DNA from: Axinella damicornis | Lineage: Eukaryota; Porifera; Demospongiae; Axinellida; Axinellidae | Direction of reading: 5' to 3' | NCBI GenBank assembly: GCA_963931865.1 | Contig: OZ007514.1 | Location: 12,205,428-12,269,427, forward strand | DNA: 64,000 nucleotides | Part shown: in pieces, positions 1 through 11,002 of the stretch | Layout of the letters: each line of letters begins with the position of its first letter | Numbering within the stretch: the stretch's first letter is position 1 | Translations under genes and position numbers: made by a program | The notes under the pieces: model-generated | What the model saw: the letters and a program-made list of their open reading frames with translations, nothing else | The model's database searches: none | What the model was told of the DNA's origin: nothing

Positions 1-344
1 TGAGTGCACAGGAAAAACTGGACAGGCAGCATCATCATCAAAGATGCTCCACAATTGCTCAACCATTCAAGTCCATGGCAGGAACACTTCACTTTGAATA
101 TTGTATACCCTATTTCCTGTGTACACCATGCACACTATGGGCACTCCTCTGTAAGCAGCAGAATCACTGAAAAGGTCAAATACAAAACTTCAAGTGTTCC
201 CACCTTGGATTCGAACAGGTGAGCAGACACGCAGCAGCTCTGACAGTTACAGTAAGGTGCCTGCCCAGTCCAGAATCTACATATACAGGTATATATCCTT
301 CCTGTGTGGTACGTAGCTAATGAGGATATATAATGTGTCTGAAT

Positions 345-540
345 CACTGATGGGGCTATACTTGTGAACCAGCAAGTAGTGAGAGAACTATAGGTAATAA
401 TCACTGGCCTGCAGGACAATAGTGGCTTTGTCTGAACACTGCAGGTAATAATCACTGGCCTGCAGGACAGTAGTGGCTTTGTCTGAACACTGCAGGTAAT
501 ACTGGCCTGCAGGACAGTAGTGGCTTTTGTCCGAACCAGA
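345..540. repeat. Intronic minisatellite (about 50-bp unit) shared with the second oxidase gene
   Basis: About three copies of a unit containing AATAATCACTGGCCTGCAGG and ATAGTGGCTTTGTCTGAAC. It lies in the intron before the oxidase last exon. A segment just upstream (cttgtgaaccagc, near 360) also matches the second gene near 56300, so the intron was duplicated with the gene. Confidence 0.85.
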
Positions 541-1147
541 TTAAGAGTCAGCAATGCCTACTATGGGAGAGCATACAGGCAATATTGTCTAATGTCCAAG
601 TAATGTGTTCACAATACGTCTGGACTTCCGCTATAGCCAACATGTTTACTTGATGTGTAATTCCAGAACCTCTGCAGGTTTGGATCCTAAGGAAGAGTAT
701 CTTGAACTAGACTTATGACTGTACATATGTGTGTTAGAAGGCAAAACCACATTTTCATAATAGACCTGGGACTGTGCAATCTATTTGCCAACTTTCATTC
801 GTAGTTGTTGCCATAGCCTCGGTCCCAGGCTCTCTCCTCAAAACCGGGGGGAACGAGGCTAGTTGTTTGCCACCGGCCCACACTGAGCAGTGGGACCATT
901 TTTGTTTGTAGCTATATTTTACAGTGAACAAAAGCACTGGTGGGACAATTTTTGTATAGCTACTGTACAGTGAACAATTAAAAGCATGGTGGCTCACAGC
1001 CATGGTTGGCAAGAGCAGTAGATGAAACAATTGTAGTTAGGCCAGAGTACACAGAGAAGGCATACACAATGGTACTTAGATCACGAATTTGTGCAAAGGT
1101 GTTGTTGTATAGCTATACTGACTTTTTGATTGCACGCTCACTTACAG

Positions 1148-2349
1148 AGGACTACTTCAAACAATCAACTGACATTGTCATTGAGCATCTGCGTAAACTC
1201 TTGCATGAGGCAAAGAAGCAGCCGAAGAAGGAGAAGCGAAAAGCACAAGTCGAGGCTTGGGAAAGTTGGATCAAAGCCTGGAGCCATTTCTCTCTTCGCA
1301 GCTTCCTGACAAGTACCCCCGATGGCATCAAAGCTCAAATTCCCCCAAAATTCTGCACCGACGAACTGGTGTATAAGCTTTGTCAACTGCTGCCTTGGCC
1401 TCAAGTGGCCATCACAGCCTATACTCAGTTCACCTACACTCAGCAGCTAGACCAAAGCTTGGTGCAGTACCTGCGAGAACCGATGGGGAATTGGTGGTCA
1501 CCACACATGCACCGCTTTGAAGGTGGCATGTCAACACTGCCACACGCATTCGAAAAGGCCAATGAGAATTCAGATCCGGAAAACCATTGGACGATTCAGA
1601 AGGATTTCACCGTTAACAAGATTACATACGGCAAGAAGGTGACTATACATGGCTACCAAACCACCAGTGACGGTGCTGAGACCTGTCACAAGCTCGACCA
1701 ACAGTTTGATGCAGTGATTGTCACGACTCCCGTGCACATCCTCAGACAGATCGAGTTTGAGCATGACAAGGGTCAGACTCAGCCACTTCCTGAGGCTTTC
1801 TACGATGCAATTTCTGACATCTGGTATGGGCCCTCCACCAAGATCATGATTCAGTGTGATTCAAGATTCTGGGAAAACGAAGGTATTCGTGGAGGGTTCA
1901 GCAGGACCACCCTCCCCATTGGCCAGCTACATTACCCAACCAACCCTGAAAAAGACCCAGCCATCAAAGGTGACAAGGGGATCCTCCTCATTTACACATG
2001 GAAGTCTGAGGCACTTTTGTTTGGGTCACTTAAACCCCAAACAGCTGTTGATGAAGCGATCCGCCAGATAAAAAAAATCCACCCAGCTGCAGGCAACCAC
2101 ATTAATCGTGACATTTGGGCTATTCAACCATGGTACAACGACCCCTCTGCACAGGGAGCCTACTGTCTTCTGAAGCCAGATCAGTTTATGCATGTCCGTA
2201 AGCTCATGCTTCCCTGGAATAACGTCTATTTCGCTGGAGAGGCCATCTCATTTGCAGCTGGATGGATTCAGGGTGCACTTGAGTCTGGTCTAAGGGCAGC
2301 CTACCAGTTTTACGCTCGCAACGAGAAGGAAGCAGAGAAGAAAGCATAG
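1148..2349 (+). CDS. Flavin amine oxidase (L-amino-acid oxidase type), last exon only
   Basis: This is the terminal exon of a FAD-dependent amine oxidase. Such enzymes oxidise an amino acid or amine and release H2O2 and ammonia. The exon begins after a TTACAG acceptor (1142-1147) in phase 1, the same phase and place as the last exon of the complete paralogue at 57548-58782, to which it aligns along its length (shared stretches such as [20 protein letters not shown]). The C-terminal FAD-binding signature is visible as [21 protein letters not shown]. The stop is at 2347-2349, behind a Lys/Glu-rich tail (KEAEKKA); the paralogue instead ends in a Cys-containing tail. Upstream exons carrying the GxGxxG FAD motif are not found in bases 1-1147, so they should lie before the window. 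The intron to the left holds the same minisatellite as the intron before the paralogue's last exon. Substrate is unknown. Confidence 0.88.
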
Positions 2350-2599
2350 AAGGGTAAGGAAGCAGAGAAGAAAGCAGAGAAGGTTCAGTGACTTGTATAT
2401 TGACTTATTTAGCAGTTCACTCCGCTTATTTAGCAGTTCACTCCGCACTTGTAGGGCCTCTCGTCAGTCCAAAAAGCGACCAAAAAAGCTTCAGAGGGCC
2501 CAGGGACGAATTTGAGGGCCGAACTCAAAAATTTGGTCAGATTTCGGCGCGCCTCCCCCACTAAATGTACAGGCGGGGGGGTATCGAAAGGGGGGGCGG

Positions 2600-3045
2600 C
2601 AGCAGGGACAATTTTACGCCGTTGGTACCATGACCTGGATGGGGTGGGCCCTGTCAATTAGGTCTATCAGGGGTAACCCCATTCATTTAGATCATTGGCG
2701 TAAAATTTCCCTTTATGTATCAGCAACTTATGCCACATAAAGGGACAATTTTAGGCTGTTGGTATATACCATGAACCAGGATAGGGTGAGCCATGTCAAT
2801 TATGTCCATTAGGGGTAACCCCATTCCATTAGTTCATTGGCGTAAAATTCTCCCTTTATGTATACGCGATATTGTATAAACATGGTCACGCCACTTAACA
2901 AGGGGATTTTACGCCAAACCCCATGGCGTAAAATTTTGTCGTTATGTACATAACGACAGCCATGGCGTACCTTTATGCACAAAGGCATGAATGGTGTAAA
3001 ATTTTCCCTTTGCAATATTTGCCATTTTACGCCAATTGATGTATG
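2600..3045. repeat. Tandemly duplicated non-coding unit
   Basis: Two diverged copies of a roughly 130-bp unit (about 2605-2720 and 2741-2862). Each contains GGGACAATTTTA, AGGGGTAACCCCATT and GGCGTAAAATT followed by CCCTTTATGTAT; a partial third echo lies near 2990-3040. No coding potential was seen between 2350 and 3560. The short palindromes suggest a decayed foldback element. Confidence 0.65.
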
Positions 3046-3564
3046 ACCGTCCTGACCCCTCACAGGTTATCCAAGTTATTAATGCTTCTAGCTAGGTGGA
3101 TTTTGCAGACATGCCAACTCTCACGCATTGGGCGTGAGACTCACGTATTCATCCACAATCTCACGCTTACATACTACAGCAAATCTCACTCATTAGTAGC
3201 TAGCCGTTCAGGCTTATTTTGTGGGTGGGGCCTAGGAATACGGCGCGCGTATATGTGAAGTTGACCGCAATTTGAGCGACATAAATGGACTCCTATCCTG
3301 TGTCGAAGACTATAAACGCAGGCGCTACCACCTTGTCAAACTGCAAAATGTTGAGTGGTGGAGCCTTCTGCTAAGGACAAAAGCAATTGATGAAGCAACA
3401 GCAACTGGAATGAACTGCTGTGCGCACTAATCCCTAAATTCTACATTTTTCAATGGGATGGGACTGAGCCTGGTTAATGGCATTCCTTGTTTGTCTGCTT
3501 TTTTGGGAGTCGATCGGGGTGGCCATCACTAAATCATTTGTAATTTTTGTAAGAAATTTTTTTG

Positions 3565-5845
3565 TTTCTAGTATGACATCATGAAAGTGAACATGGTGAA
3601 GACATGCACCTTGATTCAGAGACAGCTCATTCTGGAGGCTTGAATGCCACCCGCACACATGTACACATGTAGCTACCAGTTGCGCCAGTCAGCAACAGAT
3701 TGCAGTGCATGCCGGCCTACGTACAAGTAAACACCCCAATTATTATGTATGTAGCTGAAATGGGAATTCCCAGAGGTTAAAGTTTAATTAATGGACTGCA
3801 GACTCACCTATCCTGCACCAGGGTGCGCAAACAGCATAAAAATTCAAGGGAATTACAAACAACTTCTGATACTATAATTTTATTCTGTGTAGCTACTATT
3901 GCATTGTCTGGTCAGTGAGGATACTGATAAATCTGCACACACAGAAATAGAAAGGAGAACACAGCAGTGTACTAGCCCCGTTCCCAGGTAGGCCTGGGAA
4001 CGAGGCTAGCAGTGTACAACACAGAGGAGGATCTATCTGAGGCTAGTATTGCTAGCTATGTCAACCTCTGATGGATGACGGCGTTGAGGAGGTTGGCATC
4101 AGCTAGGGTCTGTGTGTCATCAGTCAGTTCCTTTCTTGGGAAGGTTGTCATGAGAAGATAACTGGCTGCAACCAGGCTGGGTTGGGAGCTGATAGGGTTC
4201 AAAGGTCAAGGAGAAACAGCGGCCAAGAAACTTGGAAATTCCATACCATCTAGTGGATCAACGGATCAGCGGATTGGTTATCTTGTTTAGGCATACGTTT
4301 CCGACTTAAACTTAATGGAAGTTCAAGTGGAAAACATTAATTGTGAGATCATACCTCATGTCAGCGGTTGTGTCTGAGATGATGAATTCTATCGATCTCA
4401 TCGATCAATGAATACACTGAGAATGCTGCTCTGTATCAACAATGGGAAGGGCAGTGACCAATTAGCCTCGTTCCCAGGCCCGTGTCGTTTTTGGTTGCAC
4501 GCATACAGGCCTATGTAGTCGAGTTTTGAGCATAATGGCAGTATAATAGGGTGAAAGTTGACCATATAATATATGGGTGGGGTTCTACTGGGTGGGGCCA
4601 CAAACAGAGCTGGGATAGTATCTTCAAAGCTTTTGCAGATGGACAGCTCTGCCTCGAGCAGTAAGTCAGGAAAAGGCTGTATCCTGGTACAAACTAGCCT
4701 CGTTCCTACACGGCCTGGGAACGAGGCTAGGTACAAACTGACTGAACACTGATTGGAGCACCAGACTGTACAGACATCACTCATGTGAAGTGACAATACA
4801 TTTTAAGCATAGCAGGAGCAAAACATCTGTGGCATAGACTAACCGGCCACGTTTTTGAGCAGTATTCAAAGCATTTTCTGAGCAGAGTCTACTCAGGACT
4901 ACTCCAATATAGATGAACTTCCCTAAAACGTGTTCGTTCCTGCACACAAATATCCACATGTCTGTGCAATGAAAGGATACTCTGAGATGAGGCGGTGAAT
5001 GTCTCCAACAGTGTGCGAATGGTTGAACTTCCCAATCAACCTGTGCACCACAAGAAAACAGGAAATACACAGTCAGTCTGCAAGGCATGAATCACTGGCC
5101 TGTAGGGTGAACACTCAATCATGCAGGCATTCTGTCTGACCTCTGACCTCTAGGGTGCATACTCGATCATGCAGGTGTAGCTATCACAGTAATTCGTTAT
5201 TAGGTGCGTGTGCCTATATCTCCACAGGAAGGAAATATGTGCCTATAAGCAAGATGCGCTTAATTTCTAATGATATTCCTCGACCTGGAAGTGCACTACA
5301 TTGAGCAGTATGCGCTATAGCGACAGTTGACACAGTAGTACTTGGTTAGTTCCGAGCTGCTTGCATTTCTAAGATCACTGTTATACTTTCTTGCTTGCAA
5401 ATAAACAGAATATAACGGACAGCGATTCAGTTGTTATACGGCCAGTGATGTCAAACGCAGCCGGTCACTTGGTGGCACATGAGTTTACTTCATGACAGCT
5501 AACTCCATAATCAGTGATGGCACAGCAGCTGTCGGTAGTTTATGGTAGCGGATCACTGGCACTAGCCTGGTCTAGCTGGCTTTGGGTTTGGGTTTAGCCT
5601 TTTCTTACTTTTGTTACCATTTGATTACTGCGACTTGTTCCATGCTAACGCATTTCTCCTTCCATCAATTAACAATCCATACTGTTTCGTATGTTATATC
5701 ACGTGCCAGATTTACGGTGTGGACAGATCATTTAAACACCAGTGTCGTTGTCCGCCAGCTCAACAATTAATGTGGGCCTTGTTCACACTGACCCAATGTT
5801 ACCTCACGCACCTAAAACTAATTAGAAGTATCCCTTTTAGTTAAG
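3565..5845. repeat. Segmental duplication, copy 1 (pairs with about 61440-63400)
   Basis: This block, carrying the last two exons of the thioredoxin-UBX gene and their 3' flank, recurs at 61440-63400. Matching landmarks include the UBX exon (4981-5040 and 62597-62656), the terminal exon (4056-4188 and 61760-61892), a MITE at the same site (4695-4729 and 62307-62341), and GGGTGGGGTTCTACTGGGTG. Part of the block also appears at 43735-44040 and 45190-46030. Copy 1 adjoins an oxidase last exon on its left, as copy 2 does. Confidence 0.85.
3879..3884 (-). terminator. Poly(A) signal AATAAA of the thioredoxin-UBX gene
   Basis: AATAAA on the minus strand, about 170 bases past the stop codon (4056-4058). 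It is also kept next to the duplicated terminal exon near 45680. Confidence 0.5.
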
Positions 5846-6238
5846 GGTTAACTACGCATAGGTTATATCTCTGCCATAGCAGGATATAAGACCCGTTATA
5901 TCCTGCGGGAAAGGTAATTATATACCTGGAACCGTCTGCCAGCCTGATCTGCACTGAGGTGGTGGGCAGGGAAGGGTCTACGGTGACAGGAGGAGGAGGA
6001 GGAGGCTGATCCTCACTCCCTCCTCCTTTCTCTTCAACCTTTGCACCTTCTCCAGCTTCCTCTCTCTCTCCCTCCTCTCCACGGTCGTGCCTCTCCTCCC
6101 TCTCCCCCTCCCTCCCTGTCTCTCCCCCCTTTCTCATTCTCTCCCTCTCTGTCTCTCCCCTCCCTCTCGTTGCCTCCCTCTCTGCAGTTGGGGTAACATC
6201 TTTGGTGTCAGGGTCCTCCTTAGGTAACAGACTGTAGT

Positions 6239-6302
<64 letters not shown>

Positions 6303-7027
6303 ATGTGTGGGTGGGTGGGTGTGTGTGCATGTGATACGTGTGTGAGCATGTGTTTTGTGTGAGTGTGCGAGAGAGAGAGAGAGAGAGAGAGAGTGGGGAG
6401 GAGGTGAAGGGAGGAAACTAAGTATGTAAGAGAGGCATAGGTGGCGGATATTCAAATCTAGATCTTTCCCAGTCTGTGTGTCCATGTGGCTATGCATCTA
6501 CGAATCTATTCCATTCAGAAGTGCAGACGTGACTGGATAATGAAAGTGTGTGGATCACTTCTAGAATCACGTGATACTGGAAGCGATCCGTGATGGGGTT
6601 GGTTTGGGTCTGGGACCAAGACTAGTGTCTATACCACTTTCAAAGTATTTCCATTCACGGCTGGAGAGTACCAGACTGGCAGAGTATCGCAACTGCTGGA
6701 GACTACAGAACAATGCATAACAGTGCTATGATACAGCATTGGTGAAGCCTGAGGCCACTGCATGGGCAGCTACGCTGAGTCAGCAATGAGCACAGCTGCC
6801 TGTCTACTGTCCAGTGCTCCTTAATTCCCTGTCCACCTAATTCGTGTTGTTTCCCTACCTGCGTCCCTTCCCTGGGAAGTAGGCTCCACTGCCCTCCAGG
6901 AAATGTTTGAGTCCAGCCTCCAGTTCATCGGGGTCAGCACCGCTGAACTGCATGCGTGTACACGTGTATGTGTGTGAGATGGCGTGTGTGTGTGGGCGGG
7001 TGTGTGTATGTGTATGAGATGGTGTGT

Positions 7028-7073
<46 letters not shown>

Positions 7074-7187
7074 ACAGGTGTGTGTATGTGTGTGAGATGG
7101 TGTGTGTGTATGTGTGTGAGATGGTGTGTGTGTGTGTGGGCGGGTGTGTGTGTGGGCGGGTGTGTGTATGTGTATGAGATGGTGTGT

Positions 7188-7227
<40 letters not shown>

Positions 7228-7252
7228 ACAGGTGTGTGTATGTGTGTGAGAT

Positions 7253-7322
<70 letters not shown>

Positions 7323-8955
7323 TGAGACGGTGTGTGTGTGTGTGGGAGGGGGTCCTATTCAGTACCTTGTGAAGCAATTTTCCCATTCTGAAGAAGGCAA
7401 ACATTGGTACTGCGTCCACATCGTACTTGGCTGCTGTATCCTAGAGAGGTGGGAGGGATCAGGAGGTAGAGGGATGGCGGTGGGAGGTAGGAGGGATCAG
7501 GGAGTGGAGGGATGGGGAGGTACATGTAGGAGGGATCAGGGGGACGGCGGTCAGAGATTGGGAGGTGGGAGGGGTCACGGAGTGGAGGGATGGGGGAAGC
7601 AGGAGGGATCAGGGGGTGGAGGGAAAGGGAGGTAGTAGGAGGGGTTAGAGGTGGAGGGACAGGGGTTGGAGGGACAGGGAGGTAAGAGGGGTTAGGGGAT
7701 GGAGCGATCAGGACATCAGGACAAGGAGGGGGTGGAGATATGGGGAGGCAGGAGGGGAGGACAGACGGGACCGGAGGTAGGGGGTGGAGGGACGGGGGGG
7801 TCAGGGAGTGGAGAGATGAAGAGGCAGCACAGATGATATTTGGTTAAGGGAATAACTAGTAATTAAAGGTTATACTTCCTGCCTAGAAGCGGAGTACAGT
7901 ACTCTGATGAAACCTTGTCATTATTCGCCACCCACATATTTACGGAATCTAAATGACATTCTCTGGACTTTAGCTAATTAACTCTGAGAAGCAACATAGT
8001 ACTTTTTCCCCCAAAGTTATGCAGAGTACATTGTTCACTGTGAGCAGATATGTGGGCGTGGCTTCAGTCATGTGCACGTAGTCATGGTTACCTCACACTC
8101 CTCCGTGTCGACCGAGAGGAACTCGGCCTCCGTGTACTGCTCACTGAGTTCAGCAAACTTTGGGTTCATCAGCACCGACCACACACACCTGGGAGGATTG
8201 AACATACCACAGTCACTTGTTATTATATAGGAGGGTGCGACTATACCTCTACAGGAAGGAAATATGCACCTATAATAACGTGCAACTACAGTAACATCAT
8301 ACTCATCAGTTAGCTGTGAAGTCCACCATCACTAGACTCTCCCCTGCCTCCCTCCCCCCAGTCTTCGTAATGTCAACTCACCAGTCAGCTGTGTGAAGTC
8401 CACCACCATTAGCCTCTCCCCTGCCACCCTCCCCCCTCCCCCTCCCCTCCCCACCAGTCTTCATAATGTCCACTCACCAGTCAGCCGTGAAGTCCACCAC
8501 CACTAGACTCTCCCCTGCCTCACTCCCCCTCCCCCCTCCCTCTTCCCTCCCCCCTCCCTCCCCCTCCATCCAGTCTTCGTAATGTTCACTCACCAGTCAG
8601 CCGTGAAGTCCACCACCACTAGACTCTCCCCTGCTTGCTTCAGTTCACGTTCAAACTCTTCATCACTTGTGATAGCCCGCACACGCCCCTGTAATTCAGG
8701 GAGGGAGGGAGGGAGGGAGGGATGGAGGGAAGGAGAGAAGGAGGGAGGGAGGGAGGGAGGGAGGGAGGGAGGGAGGGAGGGAGGGAGGGAGGGAAGGAGG
8801 GAGGGAGGGAGGGAGGGAGGGAGGGAGGGAGGGAGAAAATATCTATGTAAAAGTTCTCCCCTTAAGTTCAATCCGTCTCCCCTCACCATTTCCTCTCCTT
8901 CCTCTGAAACAGTTTCTGCCAATTCCGGAATCACCCCACTTGCCACCATCTCTTC
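4056..8955 (-). CDS. Thioredoxin-UBX fusion protein (p47-type UBX domain)
   Basis: Eight exons: 8887-8955, 8594-8688, 8092-8188, 7366-7440, 6859-6947, 5926-6231, 4981-5040, 4056-4188. From ATG 8949 the CDS is 918 nt (305 aa), in phase at every junction. Residues about 22-125 are a thioredoxin fold: VVVDFTADW, then the active site C54-V-W-S57 in place of CGPC, then [15 protein letters not shown], the cis-Pro segment AVPMFAFF, and [12 protein letters not shown]. An acidic/arginine-rich linker and a proline run follow. The C terminus is a UBX domain: [53 protein letters not shown]. This closely follows p47/NSFL1C, whose UBX domain binds the AAA ATPase p97/VCP. The UBA and SEP domains of p47 are absent. 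A p97 adaptor role for a redox-like domain is inferred. An upstream 5' exon is possible, because 8955 sits at an acceptor-like GCGCAG. Confidence 0.85.
6239..6393. repeat. (GT)n and (GA)n microsatellites
   Basis: A long GT run, then a GTGTGCAT-rich part, then a GA run. On the minus strand the CA run lies just upstream of the acceptor at 6232 and serves as its upstream tract. Confidence 0.95.
6955..7350. repeat. GT-rich minisatellite
   Basis: Alternating (GT)n and units such as GGACAGGTGTGTGTATGTG and GAGATGGTGTG. It fills most of the intron between the 7366-7440 and 6859-6947 exons of the thioredoxin-UBX gene. Open frames here are repeat artefacts. Confidence 0.95.
7440..7830. repeat. G-rich imperfect repeat (GGAGGGATCAGGG-like)
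   Basis: Irregular repetition of GGTGGAGGGA and GGGATCAGGG within a thioredoxin-UBX intron. No coding evidence. Confidence 0.85.
8305..8640 (-). repeat. Fourfold tandem duplication of an exon end plus splice donor
   Basis: Four copies (near 8308, 8380, 8473 and the real one at 8588) of the 3' part of thioredoxin exon 2. Each carries the coding end for VVVDFTADW, and three keep the GTGAGT donor. Spacers are C-rich and contain CAGTCTTCGTAATGT. Only the rightmost copy has the full exon upstream of it. Confidence 0.85.
8698..8834. repeat. (GGGA)n microsatellite
   Basis: A nearly pure GGGA run in the first intron of the thioredoxin-UBX gene. On the coding (minus) strand it reads as TCCC and lies immediately upstream of the exon 2 acceptor (exon starts at 8688). 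Confidence 0.95.
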
Positions 8956-9304
8956 CTGCGCATGTGTGTGTGCATGTGGTTGGAGAGGGGGTGAGGGGAG
9001 GGGTGGGAGGGGGTGAGGGGAGAGGGGGTGAGGGGAGGGGTGGGAGGGGAGATCCTTGCTCGGTACTGCATCAGCACACCAAGGATACACAGTGAAGCCA
9101 GCAAAGATGAAGTCTTGTCAGAGTTCTGTTTGCTACGTGTACACTAGCTTGTTGTGGAGAGCGTCCTGGGGGCACGGACAGCCTCATTCCCGCAGGCCTT
9201 CTACACCTCCAGTTTACAGTATGCATAAAAGATGACAGTGTATAGAAGGCCTGGGAACAAGGCTAGGCATGCAGACTAATATGCCAGATATCCTTGTCTA
9301 GGAA

Positions 9305-9535
9305 GGAGATATGAAGCTGGGATTTGCACCATTGTAATCAGATTGAAATGAGCTTTCAAATGATGTCTATTTTGCTGTCGGTCGAATTTTGACCCAAAAT
9401 CCATGGATTATAGTCTTTGGTCGACTGTGATTTTTGACAAAATACGACCAAAATTAAAAATCACTTTACTGCACATCATTTGAAAGCTCCTTTATGCTGA
9501 CCACAATGGCACAACCCCCAGCTTCATATCTCACT
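9305..9535. mobile_element. Foldback MITE, copy 1
   Basis: Terminal inverted repeats of about 60 bp: GAGATATGAAGCTGGGATTTG at the left and its complement ending CAGCTTCATATCTC at the right. The inside is also partly palindromic (CAAATGATGTC and its complement). A second copy lies at 22855-23095. No ORF. Confidence 0.75.
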
Positions 9536-9732
9536 CATATACCTAGTGCAACGCTCTCTTCCAAGTCTATTCCCAATACCAATTTTGGCTTATTCGTCCA
9601 TTTTTGGCAACCTTTTGGACCCGAACCAGGCCAACAACAAAAGCATCACCCCACCGTTTGCAGCATGCAACAACGCTCATAAAAAGTGCCACAATTGGCA
9701 GAAAATAGCTTCCAAGATATACCTCACATTAT

Positions 9733-10262
9733 AGTCACATAGCTGTGTTCAAACACACCAGTATCAGTATAGTCACACAGCTGTGTTCAAACACACCAGT
9801 ATCAGTATAGTCACACAGCTGTGTTCAAACACACCAGTATCAGTATAGTCACACAGCTGTGTTCAAACACACCAGTATCAGTATAGTCACACAGCTGTGT
9901 TCAAACACACCAGTATCAGTATAGTCACACAGCTGTGTTCAAACACACCAGTATCAGTATAGTCACACAGCTGTGTTCAAACACACCAGGATCAGTATAG
10001 TCACACAGCTGTGTTCAAACACACCAGTATCAGTATAGTCACACAGCTGTGTTCAAACACACCAGTATCAGTATAGTCACACAGCTGTGTTCAAACACAC
10101 CAGGATCAGTATAGTCACACAGCTGTGTTCAAACACACCAGTATCAGTATAGTCACACAGCTGTGTTCAAACACACCAGTATCAGTATAGTCACACAGCT
10201 GTGTTCAAACACACCAGGATCAGTATAGTCACACAGCTGTGTTCAAACACACCAGGATCAGT
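9733..10262. repeat. 38-bp minisatellite, about 14 copies
   Basis: Direct head-to-tail copies of a 38-bp unit containing TATAGTCACACAGCTGTGTT and CAAACACACCAG, almost identical apart from a recurring T/G variant (CCAGTATCAG or CCAGGATCAG). There are no variable spacers, so this is not a CRISPR array. It lies between the TIR gene and the thioredoxin-UBX gene. Confidence 0.95.
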
Positions 10263-10585
10263 ACATGCTAAGACCCTCTCAACAAGTCAACAACTCAACA
10301 TGTAGTGACACCCTTAGCTCCGTCGATTAGTTGACAAATTGATCACACTGCCTAGCAGTGAACACTGAGGTATTTTAGTACACGGGTGCATGCTGCTTGC
10401 TCAAAGTATCGTCCTAGCTAGCTGCCGCTCAACATCATCAACTCCTCCTCACACTGACCAACTCCTCACGCATGCATATGCTGCTTGCTCACAGCATCGG
10501 CCTAGCTGCTTTGTGCACAGCTAGGGAGGATGGTTGTACACTTCCAGCACCAACAGACATGTACGCTCAGTATCATCAACTCCTC

Positions 10586-10586
10586 C

Positions 10587-10649
<63 letters not shown>

Positions 10650-11000
10650 ACTCCCCCCCACACACATGCACACTCACACACTCACCAACTCCTCACACAC
10701 ACACACACACTCACCAACTCCCCCCACACACTCACCCTCACACACTCACCAACTCCCCCCACACTCACACTCACACACTCACCAACTCCCCCCACACTCA
10801 CACTCACCAACTCCCCCCACACACACATGCACACACATGCACACTCACCAACTCCTCACACACAGTGACATACACACACTCACACCCACACACTCACCAA
10901 CTCCCCACACACACACATGCACACACACTCACCAACTCTTCACACACACACACACACACACACTCACCAACTCCCCCCACACACACATACACACACACTC
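10586..11000. repeat. (AC)n interspersed with CACCAACTCCCC units
   Basis: CA-rich minisatellite just downstream (minus strand) of the splice donor that ends TIR-gene exon 3. The unit CTCACCAACTC matches the exon end plus donor (complement GAGTTGGTGAG). The array therefore appears to have grown from that exon-intron boundary. Confidence 0.85.
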
Positions 11001-11002
11001 AC

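Noticed and set aside
6956..7419. Long Val/Cys or His/Thr frames
   Set aside because: They are translations of GT/CA microsatellites. The same holds at 10472-11100, 21150-21450, 22025-22350 and 26051-26650.
8590..9090. 166-codon minus-strand frame as a single exon
   Set aside because: Only its two ends are coding (8594-8688 and 8887-8955). The middle is a TCCC microsatellite removed by splicing.
9733..10262. CRISPR-like regular array
   Set aside because: Repeats are contiguous 38-bp units with no variable spacers, in an animal genome. It is a minisatellite.
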